In this document: positions 15,213-22,780 of the stretch, one piece after another
How the letters are laid out: every line of letters starts with the position of its first letter
Position numbering within the stretch: position 1 is the stretch's first letter
Assembly (NCBI GenBank): GCA_937902995.1
Contig: CALEKY010000118.1
Location: 1 to 24,371, forward strand
From: an uncultured Sinobacteraceae bacterium
GTDB taxonomy: Bacteria; Pseudomonadota; Gammaproteobacteria; Steroidobacterales; Steroidobacteraceae
Reading direction: 5' to 3'
DNA: 24,371 nucleotides
Translations under genes and position numbers: made by a program
Notes under the pieces: model-generated
Seen by the model: the letters and a program-made list of their open reading frames with translations, nothing else
Databases searched by the model: none
What the model was told of the DNA's origin: nothing

Positions 15213-15647
15213 CTACTTCTTTGGGGCGCCTTTCACGACGGGCAAGTTCTCTTGAAGCCATCCCTGCAAGCCGCCGCGAAGCGAAACGACCTTCGTGAAG
15301 CCCAATTCCTTGAGCCTGCGCACCGCCCCTGCAGAGGTCAAGCCGCTGTCGCAGTACACGAGCACCGGCTTCTCTTTGAATTTCTTGATACTTTCCGCCC
15401 GATCAGCCAACTCGGCGGCTGGGATACTGCGCGCATCGATGATATGGCCGGCCTCGTAGGCTGTTCGGTCGCGTACATCCAGGACGAGCGCGCCGGCGTT
15501 CACGAGCCGGACGGCATCCTGAGGTCCGACCGCCGACGATCCGCGCCTTCGGGCACGAAACTCGATCAAGACGGCAAGAACGGCGAGAATCGCAGCTGCT
15601 GCGACCAAGAATGGGTGACGTGTGGCGTACTCGATGAACCGGCTCAT
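15213..15647 (-). CDS. yibN: Membrane-anchored rhodanese-like protein (YibN family)
   Basis: Single rhodanese domain tethered to the inner membrane; a sulfurtransferase or persulfide carrier by family. From the ATG at 15647 the product is 144 residues. It has one transmembrane helix (about 11-30, HPFLVAAAAILAVLAVLIEF), an Arg-rich cytoplasmic flank, then the rhodanese domain. Its features are LVLDVRD, GHIIDARSIP and the active-site loop YCDSGLTSAG with Cys99. The frame continues upstream for 24 codons to 15719, but those would cross the divergent promoter, and MSRFIEYATRHP is the family-like start. It is first in the rhodanese-grxC cluster and divergent from envC by 86 bp. Physiological substrate unknown. 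Confidence 0.88.
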   Translation of the reverse strand: MSRFIEYATRHPFLVAAAAILAVLAVLIEFRARRRGSSAVGPQDAVRLVNAGALVLDVRDRTAYEAGHIIDARSIPAAELADRAESIKKFKEKPVLVYCDSGLTSAGAVRRLKELGFTKVVSLRGGLQGWLQENLPVVKGAPKK

Positions 15648-15707
15648 CGCGTGGAGTCTTGTGCCTGTAGGGAAAGTGAGCCGGCGAACCGGCGCAAGAG
15701 ACGCAAA

Positions 15708-15715
15708 AGTATAAC
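15708..15715. promoter_or_regulatory. Overlapping divergent -10 boxes (yibN / envC)
   Basis: The plus strand has TATAAC (15710-15715) facing envC. The minus strand has TATACT (plus-strand AGTATA, 15708-15713) facing the rhodanese gene. Each has one mismatch to TATAAT. Neither has a good -35 at 16-18 bp. Overlap would make the two promoters mutually exclusive. Confidence 0.4.
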
Positions 15716-15733
15716 CCACGGGGTGCTGGGGAC

Positions 15734-16906
15734 TTGAGGAGCCAAGTCATAGATTTGCTTCGTCGCTGGCCGGCCGTTTGGCTGCTGGTTGTATTCGCCT
15801 TGGCGTGGACGAACGCCGGGGCGGCTGGCGTCGGCGCAGAAGCGAAAGAAGCCGAGCTCAAACAGGTACGCAGCCGCATCGAATCCATCCGCAAGGCGAT
15901 TCACGCCGATGCCGAGCGCCGCGATTCGTTGGCTTCGGAGCTGAAGAAGGCCGATCTCGAAATCCAAGCAGCCCGCGAGCAGTTGTCCGAGATCCGCGCG
16001 CGCCGGCTTGCGGCCGAGGCTCGCTTACGAGAGCTCCAAGCCGAGCGCGCAAGCACCGAGCGACAAGTTACGGCGCAACGCGATGCGCTGGCTGGCGAGC
16101 TTCGCGCTGCGTACATGACCGGGCGCGAAGAACAGATCAAGCTGCTGCTGAATCAGAGCGATCCCGCGAAAGCCGCGCGGACGATGGCGTATTACGGTTA
16201 TTTCTCGCGCGCTCGCGCCGAACGCATCACGAACCTGAACGAACGAATCGCGCATCTCGACCTGCTCAAAGAACGTATCGCCGCCGAAGCCGAACGTCTG
16301 AAGGCGATCGAGCAGGACAATGCGCGCGAGGTACGTGCGCTCGCGGATGCACGCGCGCGACGTGCCAAGACGCTTGCGCAAATTCAGTCGAAACTGAACA
16401 CGCGCTCAGCGGAGCTGGCAAAGCTCGAACGCGAAGCCCGCGCGCTCGAGAAGCTCGTTGAAGAGCTGCGCCGGGCGATCGAGGAATTCCCCGATCTTGC
16501 CGATCTGCCGTTCAATCGTGCGCGCGGAAAATTGCCGTGGCCGGTCAAGGGCAAGCTGCTCGCCCGGTTCGGACAGCTCCGCGCGGGCGGTCCGTTGAAA
16601 TGGCAAGGCATTCTGATCGCTGCTCCCCGCGGTACGCAGGTGCGTGCGCTCTACCCCGGACGCGTCGTTTACGCGGATTGGCTGCCCGGACTCGGTCTAT
16701 TGATCGTGCTGGATCACGGCAGCGGCTACATGAGCCTGTACGGTCACAACGAACAGCTCTATCGTCGCGTAGGCGATCGCGTCGATGCGGGCGACGTGCT
16801 CGGCGCTGTAGGCGATGCCGCCGGAGTAGGACAGCCTGCGCTGTATCTCGAAATTCGGCGGGGACGCGAGGCAGTGGATCCGCTGCCTTGGCTCACGAAA
16901 CCGTGA
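15734..16906 (+). CDS. envC: EnvC-like murein hydrolase activator
   Basis: Periplasmic coiled-coil protein with a C-terminal LytM/M23 domain. In E. coli, EnvC is recruited by FtsEX and activates the amidases AmiA/AmiB during cell separation. The 390 residues show a signal sequence (about 9-31), a long Ala/Glu/Arg-rich coiled coil (about 35-250), and a LytM domain (about 262-388) beginning LPWPVKGKLLARFGQ. The zinc ligands of active M23 peptidases are absent: the first motif reads KWQGILIAAP instead of HxGxD, and the last reads LYLEIR instead of HLHFE. It should be an activator, not an enzyme. The start is uncertain: TTG at 15734 with GGGG just upstream, or TTG at 15755. gpmI, its upstream partner in E. 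coli and Pseudomonas, is absent. Confidence 0.9.
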   Translation: MRSQVIDLLRRWPAVWLLVVFALAWTNAGAAGVGAEAKEAELKQVRSRIESIRKAIHADAERRDSLASELKKADLEIQAAREQLSEIRARRLAAEARLRELQAERASTERQVTAQRDALAGELRAAYMTGREEQIKLLLNQSDPAKAARTMAYYGYFSRARAERITNLNERIAHLDLLKERIAAEAERLKAIEQDNAREVRALADARARRAKTLAQIQSKLNTRSAELAKLEREARALEKLVEELRRAIEEFPDLADLPFNRARGKLPWPVKGKLLARFGQLRAGGPLKWQGILIAAPRGTQVRALYPGRVVYADWLPGLGLLIVLDHGSGYMSLYGHNEQLYRRVGDRVDAGDVLGAVGDAAGVGQPALYLEIRRGREAVDPLPWLTKP

Positions 16907-16940
16907 TCTAGTTCACGCGCCTCGGTCGATATCCGCGCAC

Positions 16941-16966
16941 TAGCACTTCTTGACGTAGGAGTGCTG
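16941..16966 (+). promoter_or_regulatory. Hairpin upstream of the EAL gene
   Basis: TAGCACTTCT (16941-16950) pairs with AGGAGTGCTG (16957-16966) over a 6-nt loop TGACGT: ten pairs including two wobbles. No T tract follows, so it is not a good terminator for envC. An operator or leader structure is possible. A CATAAT -10-like box lies at 16995-17000 without a good -35. Confidence 0.4.
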
Positions 16967-17035
16967 TACCGAACTGCGGTGGAATTCAAGGAACCATAAT
17001 GACAGGCGCCGGATGATTGTGCCTTAGGTAGGGGG

Positions 17036-19315
17036 ATGAATCTCGGCGCGCAGGATCACATGGATCGCATGGCCACCATACTCGATGACGAAGACACGGT
17101 GCAGGCACATGCGCTCTCGACGTCGTTCGATCCTTATGGCCAGCTGATCAAAATGATCATGCCGCGCGCCCAGAGCATCGTGATTCACGATGGCTCGGGC
17201 CTGCCGCTGTGGATGTCCGACGGTTGCGGCAGCACCGATCTCATACGGCTCGTCGAAGAGGGTCTCGCTGAAGCGCGCCGGGGCACGCTCGATCCGGCCG
17301 AGCGCGACGGTTTCGCACGGCAGTGGAGCGGCGAGACGGCGTACGTCTTTCTGTTACGCGACGGCTCGAATCTTCTCGGTGCAGCTGCACTCTGTTATCC
17401 CGACCCGAATACCGGTTCGCGTCCCTTCTCGTTGGTGCACGGCTTGCTGCGCCCGGCGCTGCAAGTGTTGAGCCGCGAGCTCCTGAATCAATCGCAGATC
17501 GGCGATCTACAACGCAGCCTCTTGTTGCGCGACGGGGATCTGGATCTCTTGCTCGAGGCGAACGGCGGCGAAGATGCGCAAGGCGATGACTTCGAGCCCT
17601 TGCTGCGCAATTGCGTCGTGCGTCTTTCGTGCTCGACGGGTGCGTTGCTCATTCCCGAGAAGAAGATCGAGCTCGTGCACACGGCAGATGCGGCGAATCT
17701 GCGTGTGCGTAGCGACTCGCTCGATCGATTGCAACGACATCTGCTGGCATGGGTGCAGGTGCAACGGCGCACGCTCACCATGAATAAGCCCGCTCCGGCG
17801 GGTAGTCCGTTCGAAGGACTGCCGCTCAAGATTCTCGCGTGTCCGATCCGGCAAGGCGGCCAAGACGTCGCCGGCGCTTTGCTGCTCTTCCGTCCGATGT
17901 CCGCTCCGGATTTCGATATGCGCCAAGTGCGCATCGTCGAAATCATGACGAGGCGCATGGCGTATGTGCTGCAGAACGCCTACGACGTAACGACCGGGTT
18001 GTTGACGCGCGCGGCGTTCGAGCAGCGCACTTTTGCCGCGATCGGCAACGGCGCAAACACCGAGCATTGTGTCGCTTACGCCGACGTCGATCGCCTGCAC
18101 GTCGTCAACGAGAATCACGGGATGCACGCGGGCGACGAAGTGATCGCTCGCATTGCCGAATGCATCAGCGCACATCTGCCGATCGGCGCCATGGCCTCGC
18201 GTATCTCGGGCGATCGGTTTGCGTTGTTCTTCCCGGATACCTCGCTCGAGTCGGCCGAACAATTTCTGGCCACGCTCTGCTCGGCGATTTCGGCCGAGCC
18301 TTACGAGCACGAAGGCAAGAAGCTCGACTTGTCGGTGAGCATTGGTGTTGCGCGCGTTCCGGATACGAAGTACCCGCTGTCGCATGCGCTCGCAGCTGCG
18401 GAAGTCGCCTGCAAGGCGGCGAAGGATCGCGGCCGCGGACGCGTCGAGGCGTATCGCGATGCCGACCGCAGCATCGTGCGCCGCTACGAAGATGTGGCGA
18501 TCGCCGGCGATCTGCGCGAAGCGCTGCTCAACGATCGTTTCTGCATGGAAGCGCAGCCGATCGTGGATCTCTCGAACCCGAGTTCGCCGCGTCGTTTCGA
18601 GCTGTTGCTGCGCATGATCGACAGCAACGGTGCGAGCATTGCGCCGGACAAGTTCCTCTCGGCGGCCGAGCGCTATCAGATCGCAGGCGACGTCGATCGT
18701 TGGGTCGTGCAGTATGCGCTCGAGATTCTGTCTTCTGCTGCACCGGCGCTGCAGACCATCGGTGCGCACTTTGCGATCAATCTGTCCGGTCAGTCCGTCG
18801 GCGACGACGAGTTCTTGGATTTCCTCGAGGCGAAGCTGCGGGAATACCAGTTGCCGCCAAGCCTCTTGTCATTCGAGATCACCGAAACTGCCGCGGTTGC
18901 GAACATCGTCCGCGCCGAAGCGCTCGTACGGCGGCTGCAAGATCTCGGACACGATATCGCGCTCGACGACTTCGGTCGCGGCCTGTCGTCGCTCACATAT
19001 CTGAAATCCCTCCCTGTCTCGCACTTGAAGATCGACGGCGGCTTGATCCGCGATCTCGCGAGCAATTCGCGCTCGCAAGCGATGGTGACGGCGATCGTGC
19101 AGCTCGCCAGCACGATGAGGCTGCGGACGACTGCAGAGTGTGTCGAGAGCGAAGCCATTCAAGCGGCGGTCGCACAGTTGGGCGTGGATTTCGGACAGGG
19201 TTTTGCGATCGGCCGTCCGCGGCCGCTCGAAATCGTCTTGCAGGAGCTATTGCGAAGCGGTCCGAGCCTGCCGAGAACGTCGGGATCGCCGCGGATGGCG
19301 CGGCTGTACGGCTGA
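17036..19315 (+). CDS. GAF / degenerate GGDEF / EAL protein, probable c-di-GMP phosphodiesterase
   Basis: Cytoplasmic signalling protein of 759 residues with no membrane segment. An N-terminal region (1-170) of unknown fold precedes a GAF-like domain (about 175-315). The GGDEF domain (about 320-490) has SGDRF at 391-395 instead of GGDEF; with the conserved glutamate replaced by Arg394 it should not make c-di-GMP. The EAL domain (about 505-750) keeps the expected catalytic set: Glu522 in FELLLR, Asn in AINLSG, Glu in FEITET, Asp644-Asp645 in DDFGRG, Lys in LKIDGG, Glu in AECVES, and Gln in FGQGFAIGRP. It is therefore likely an active phosphodiesterase, perhaps tuned by GTP on the GGDEF domain. 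ATG 17036 follows AGGGGG very closely; an ATG at 17060 with AGGA upstream is an alternative. It sits between envC and ctpA. Confidence 0.9.
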   Translation: MNLGAQDHMDRMATILDDEDTVQAHALSTSFDPYGQLIKMIMPRAQSIVIHDGSGLPLWMSDGCGSTDLIRLVEEGLAEARRGTLDPAERDGFARQWSGETAYVFLLRDGSNLLGAAALCYPDPNTGSRPFSLVHGLLRPALQVLSRELLNQSQIGDLQRSLLLRDGDLDLLLEANGGEDAQGDDFEPLLRNCVVRLSCSTGALLIPEKKIELVHTADAANLRVRSDSLDRLQRHLLAWVQVQRRTLTMNKPAPAGSPFEGLPLKILACPIRQGGQDVAGALLLFRPMSAPDFDMRQVRIVEIMTRRMAYVLQNAYDVTTGLLTRAAFEQRTFAAIGNGANTEHCVAYADVDRLHVVNENHGMHAGDEVIARIAECISAHLPIGAMASRISGDRFALFFPDTSLESAEQFLATLCSAISAEPYEHEGKKLDLSVSIGVARVPDTKYPLSHALAAAEVACKAAKDRGRGRVEAYRDADRSIVRRYEDVAIAGDLREALLNDRFCMEAQPIVDLSNPSSPRRFELLLRMIDSNGASIAPDKFLSAAERYQIAGDVDRWVVQYALEILSSAAPALQTIGAHFAINLSGQSVGDDEFLDFLEAKLREYQLPPSLLSFEITETAAVANIVRAEALVRRLQDLGHDIALDDFGRGLSSLTYLKSLPVSHLKIDGGLIRDLASNSRSQAMVTAIVQLASTMRLRTTAECVESEAIQAAVAQLGVDFGQGFAIGRPRPLEIVLQELLRSGPSLPRTSGSPRMARLYG

Positions 19316-19355
19316 TCGGCGGTTGCCCCGACGTGCTTGCGTAATCGTCTTTCAG

Positions 19356-19389
19356 GGCAGATCTGCCGTTCGGATGGGTGGATTCCACC
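19356..19389. repeat. Two adjacent palindromes before ctpA
   Basis: GGCAGATCTGCC (19356-19367) is a perfect 12-bp palindrome. GGTGG-ATT-CCACC (19377-19389) is a perfect 5-bp hairpin. Both lie in the 111-bp gap between the EAL gene and ctpA. They could be operators, a weak terminator, or leader structure. Confidence 0.5.
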
Positions 19390-19426
19390 TTAAGGTCGGC
19401 CAGAGGAACGAACGATACTTTCGAGT

Positions 19427-20728
19427 GTGAAAGACCGTAGTCCAGCGAACAGCCCCATGCCGCCCCTGCCGAGCTCGTTTCGGATCTTCTTCATATTCAC
19501 CTTAGGGTTGGTGCTCGGTCTCGGTTTGTCGGTCGGCCGTACGGTGCAAGCCGATCGCGAAATCGAGCTGCAGCCGAAGACGCGTCCGGTGCCGTGGCAG
19601 GATGCGCGGTTGTTCGCCGAGGTGCTCGAGCGCGTTCGCGAAGAATACGTCGACAACATCTCCGACGAAGAACTGATCGCCGCCGCAATCAAGGGGCTAA
19701 TGGCCGACCTCGATCCGCACTCGGCCTTCCTCGATCCGGCCGAAATGAAGGAGCTGCGCATCAGTACGACCGGCGAATACTCAGGCGTCGGCATCGAAGT
19801 GGAGGTTGACGGCGGCTTGGTTCGTGTCGTCACACCGATCGAGGGCGGACCGGCACATCGCGCGGGCGTCAAGGCCGGCGATCGAATCCTTGCCGTCGAT
19901 GACGTCCCGGTCGATCCGGAAGATCTTGGAGCGACGATCGATCGCATGCGCGGCAAAGCCGGTTCGCTCGTCAAGCTCACTTTGTCGAGTCCGCCCGACT
20001 ATATGGCGCGCGAAGTCCAGCTGACACGGTCCAAAGTGCAGGTGAGCAGCGTCAAAGCGCGGCTCGTCGAGCCCGAGCTCGGTTACGTGCGCATCACGCA
20101 TTTCAGCGAGACGACGCCGTCGGATCTCGAGCGTGCGATCGAAAGACTGACGCAGGAAAACGGCGGCAAGCTCGGCGCGCTCGTACTCGATTTGCGCGAC
20201 AATCCCGGCGGGCTACTCGAAGCGGGCGTGGCGGTGGCCGACGCGTTCTTGGACGAAGGCGTGATCGTTACGGCGAACGGACGCGCACGCGATGCGCGGT
20301 TCGAAATGAAAGCCAAGCCCGGCGATCTGCTCGACGGTGCGCCGCTCACGATTCTCGTGAATGGCGATTCTGCGTCGGCGTCCGAAATCGTTGCGGGCGC
20401 CTTGCACGATCACAAGCGCGCAACTCTCCTCGGCCGCCAGACTTACGGCAAGGGCTCGGTGCAAACGGTCGTACCGTTGTCGAGCGGCCACGCCATCAAG
20501 CTCACGACTTCGCGTTATTACACACCTTCGGGCGCCGCGATCCACGAAAAAGGCATCACGCCCGATATCGTCGTCGACCCGAAACAAATCGAAGCCGCCG
20601 GCATGGTGGATTCGTCGGCCGTGATCGGCGATCCCGAAACCGACTACGAATTGCGCTTGGCCCTCGACACGATCAAGGCTTCGACGATTCCGGGAACGAT
20701 GGCGGCACGCGAAAGCCGAGCGCCCTAG
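19427..20728 (+). CDS. ctpA: C-terminal processing protease, S41 family
   Basis: Periplasmic serine protease anchored by an N-terminal hydrophobic helix (about 19-38). In Pseudomonas, CtpA works with the lipoprotein LbcA to degrade cell-wall hydrolases. The 433 residues comprise a cap/linker region (LDPHSAFLDPAEMKEL), a PDZ domain (about 115-200, with GIEVEVDGGLVRVV and AGVKAGDRILAVD), and the S41 core. The catalytic pair is predicted as Ser317 in DSASASEIVAGAL and Lys342 in TYGKGSVQT, 25 residues apart as in CtpB/CtpA. LDLRDNPGG is the conserved strand-turn. The start is GTG at 19427, and an ATG at 19457 is an alternative; neither has a clear Shine-Dalgarno. In Pseudomonas, ctpA directly follows envC; here the EAL gene separates them. 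Confidence 0.95.
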   Translation: MKDRSPANSPMPPLPSSFRIFFIFTLGLVLGLGLSVGRTVQADREIELQPKTRPVPWQDARLFAEVLERVREEYVDNISDEELIAAAIKGLMADLDPHSAFLDPAEMKELRISTTGEYSGVGIEVEVDGGLVRVVTPIEGGPAHRAGVKAGDRILAVDDVPVDPEDLGATIDRMRGKAGSLVKLTLSSPPDYMAREVQLTRSKVQVSSVKARLVEPELGYVRITHFSETTPSDLERAIERLTQENGGKLGALVLDLRDNPGGLLEAGVAVADAFLDEGVIVTANGRARDARFEMKAKPGDLLDGAPLTILVNGDSASASEIVAGALHDHKRATLLGRQTYGKGSVQTVVPLSSGHAIKLTTSRYYTPSGAAIHEKGITPDIVVDPKQIEAAGMVDSSAVIGDPETDYELRLALDTIKASTIPGTMAARESRAP

Positions 20729-20800
20729 GCGCGCTGCGCGACGCTGACCGCGATTTCGCGCGAAACCATCATCGACGGCCCCGTAAGCGTACGGCTGATC

Positions 20801-21820
20801 ATGCGCACGCAACCGGATAACCGAACGCTGCAAATTTTCGCGGCACACGGGCTGCTGTGGCTCGAGCTCGTCGCGCTTGCAGTCGGCGTGTCGCAGTTTG
20901 CCTTTGCGCCGTCGACAGTCGTGCAGCCGTTTCTGGCGGCCGTCGGCCTAGTGTTGCTCGGTGTCGTCATCGTGCTCGTGCGCGCAATTCCCGCGCTTGC
21001 ACGCGAGACGGAGCGACAACGCTGGATCGAGATCGTTGCGTTGCTCATCTCGATCACGTTGCTGGCCGTGGCGACGGGCGGAAGCGGCAGCGCGCTCGTG
21101 ACGCTCTATCTCATTCCGCTTGCCGTCACTGCGCTCGCCTTCGGACGTTGGCTGCGCGTCGCGCTGGTGGGCGTCTCGATCGTCAGCTTGGGATACCTGC
21201 TCGGTGCGTTGACACCCGGCGTAGACGTTCGCAGCAGCGAGTTTGCCGCCGTGCTGATGAGCGCGCTGGCACCTGGCCTTGCAGTGGCGATTGCATTGGG
21301 CGCATTGGTTGGCCAGATGCAGGTTGCAGCCAAACGCATCAGCGATCTGGCAGCGACCGATCCGCTGACGGGGCTCTTGAATCTGCAGGCCTTCGAGGCA
21401 GTGCTACAACGCGAGCATCGCAAGGCCGAACGCCTCGGCAGGCCCTACACGCTCGTCGTGATCGACGCCGATAACATCCAGCTCGTCAACGAAACGCTCG
21501 GTCACGAGGCCGGCAGCGAAGTGCTCGTCGCGGTCGCTGCCGCCATCCGCCGCTCGATCCGTGCCACGGATATCGCTGCGCGGCTCGGCGGCGATGAATT
21601 CGTCGTACTGCTCGCGGAAGCGGATGCAACGACTGGCGCCGCGGTTGCTCAACGCATCCGCAACAACATCTATGCGGGCACAGTGTCGGTTGCGAATCGG
21701 ATGATCCGTGCGAATGCCAGCCTCGGCACGGCAAGCTTTCCGGAAGATCATCTCTATCCGAAAGAGCTCATGATCCTGGCCGAGCAACGCATGCACCAGG
21801 ATCGCGCGCTCCGAAGCTGA
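20801..21820 (+). CDS. Membrane diguanylate cyclase (GGDEF protein)
   Basis: Predicted inner-membrane enzyme making c-di-GMP from two GTP. About six hydrophobic segments (near 12-35, 42-62, 76-92, 98-115, 118-137 and 148-171) form an N-terminal membrane sensor of no named family I can recognise. The GGDEF domain follows from about 178. It starts ATDPLTGLLN, has the GTP-binding block DADNIQLVNETLGHEAG, and carries an intact active site, RLGGDEF (263-267). An I-site RxxD (Arg254, Asp257) lies exactly five residues before it, so product feedback inhibition is expected. The ATG at 20801 has no clear Shine-Dalgarno. It is 72 bp after ctpA, a gap holding the perfect palindrome TTTCGCGCGAAA (20754-20765). 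It converges on the MAPEG gene with a 10-bp gap. Confidence 0.9.
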   Translation: MRTQPDNRTLQIFAAHGLLWLELVALAVGVSQFAFAPSTVVQPFLAAVGLVLLGVVIVLVRAIPALARETERQRWIEIVALLISITLLAVATGGSGSALVTLYLIPLAVTALAFGRWLRVALVGVSIVSLGYLLGALTPGVDVRSSEFAAVLMSALAPGLAVAIALGALVGQMQVAAKRISDLAATDPLTGLLNLQAFEAVLQREHRKAERLGRPYTLVVIDADNIQLVNETLGHEAGSEVLVAVAAAIRRSIRATDIAARLGGDEFVVLLAEADATTGAAVAQRIRNNIYAGTVSVANRMIRANASLGTASFPEDHLYPKELMILAEQRMHQDRALRS

Positions 21821-21830
21821 CGTTTACGCG

Positions 21831-22226
21831 TCAGGTCGCGGCTTTCAGCAGCGCGCCGATCGCCCACACGGCGAGCCAGATCAGCATCACCACGTTCGGC
21901 AGGATCGTCAAAAGGAAACCGAGATCGCGGGTCTTCGGATCGCGCACGTAGGTCACCGAATACAAGGCGCGGCCGATGATGAAAACGACGCCGAATCCTG
22001 CGGCCCATACCGGGCTCACGAAGTTTGCGAACGTCCAAAGCGCCGGCAGGAAAATGACGAGTTGCTCGAGCGTGTTCATTTGCACGCGAAAACGGCGCTC
22101 GAAGATTTCGTGACCCGACATCGCAGGGGCAACTACGCCGTACTTGTGGCGGGCACGGCCCACCTGCCAGCCAAACCATACGAACTGTAACAAGGCCACG
22201 ACGGTCACGAGCGTAACGTAAGGCAT
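21831..22226 (-). CDS. MAPEG-family membrane protein
   Basis: Small integral membrane protein related to microsomal glutathione S-transferases. The 131 residues show four hydrophobic segments. The family signature ERRFRVQMNTLEQL in the first loop carries the Arg/Asn/Glu residues that bind glutathione in characterised members. GRALYSVTYVRDPKTRDLGF follows. The ATG at 22226 is chosen because GGGAG lies nine bases upstream; a TTG at 22241 is in frame but overlaps that ribosome-binding site. Activity as a glutathione transferase or peroxidase is plausible, but many bacterial MAPEG proteins are uncharacterised. Confidence 0.85.
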   Translation of the reverse strand: MPYVTLVTVVALLQFVWFGWQVGRARHKYGVVAPAMSGHEIFERRFRVQMNTLEQLVIFLPALWTFANFVSPVWAAGFGVVFIIGRALYSVTYVRDPKTRDLGFLLTILPNVVMLIWLAVWAIGALLKAAT

Positions 22227-22399
22227 GAGCTGTTCTCCCAAGGTTGCTTTCGAAGTTTCTTATCAAGTCAAGCTGGCCGTCGGTATGGACACCGATTGCC
22301 GAAGGCTTGTATAGCGCTTGAAACTGTCTAATGAATTGGGGCAACGTGAATTCGAGCTGCTCTTATCCACGAGAGCACGAGGTTAGTCCGGAGAGTCGT

Positions 22400-22771
22400 A
22401 TGACCGGCATCGTACTGCGAATCGTGATCGTCGCCGTGGGGCTGTGGCTGGCCTCCGAGATCTTCCCCGGCTTGCACTTTGCGGGTCCGGGTACGCTGTT
22501 CGCGGCCGCACTGTTGTTGGGCATCGTGAACGCCGTGGTGCGGCCCATTGCGATCATCCTCACGCTGCCGCTCACGCTGATCACGCTCGGGTTGTTCTTG
22601 CTGGTCGTCAATGCCGGCATGCTCGGGCTCGTCGCCCTGATGTTGCGCGGATTCGAGATCAGCGGTTTTTGGACCGCCGTCGGCGCAGCCCTCGTCGTCA
22701 GCGTCGTGTCGTGGGCAGCTTCGGGGCTGCTCAACGACAAGGGCAAGATCGAGGTGATGAAGCTGCGCTGA
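22400..22771 (+). CDS. YvlD / phage-holin-4-2 family membrane protein
   Basis: Small four-helix membrane protein of 123 residues and unknown function. The start is the ATG at 22400, with GGAGAG four bases upstream. The frame is open further upstream to 22331, but that part (NSSCSYPREHEV) is hydrophilic and unlike the family. It is hydrophobic throughout, with LHFAGPGTLFAAALLLGIVNAVVRP and the glycine/leucine pattern LPLTLITLGLFLLVVNAGML typical of the family (PF04020). Despite the family name, nothing here suggests prophage. The end converges on the transporter gene with a 9-bp gap; a weak CGGTT/AACCG hairpin (22772-22788) spans the junction. Confidence 0.85.
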   Translation: MTGIVLRIVIVAVGLWLASEIFPGLHFAGPGTLFAAALLLGIVNAVVRPIAIILTLPLTLITLGLFLLVVNAGMLGLVALMLRGFEISGFWTAVGAALVVSVVSWAASGLLNDKGKIEVMKLR

Positions 22772-22780
22772 CGGTTCGGA

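Noticed and set aside
15734..16906. Inactivated M23 endopeptidase, possible pseudogene
   Set aside because: Loss of zinc ligands is expected in EnvC-type activators. The frame is intact and the gene context fits.
17507..18769. 420-codon antisense frame inside the EAL gene, and a 501-codon frame 17839-19344 in another plus-strand frame
   Set aside because: Both lie within a well-supported gene, are Arg-rich, and have no recognisable domain.
22400..22771. Phage holin as evidence of a prophage
   Set aside because: The family name is historical. No phage genes, integrase or attachment repeats are nearby.
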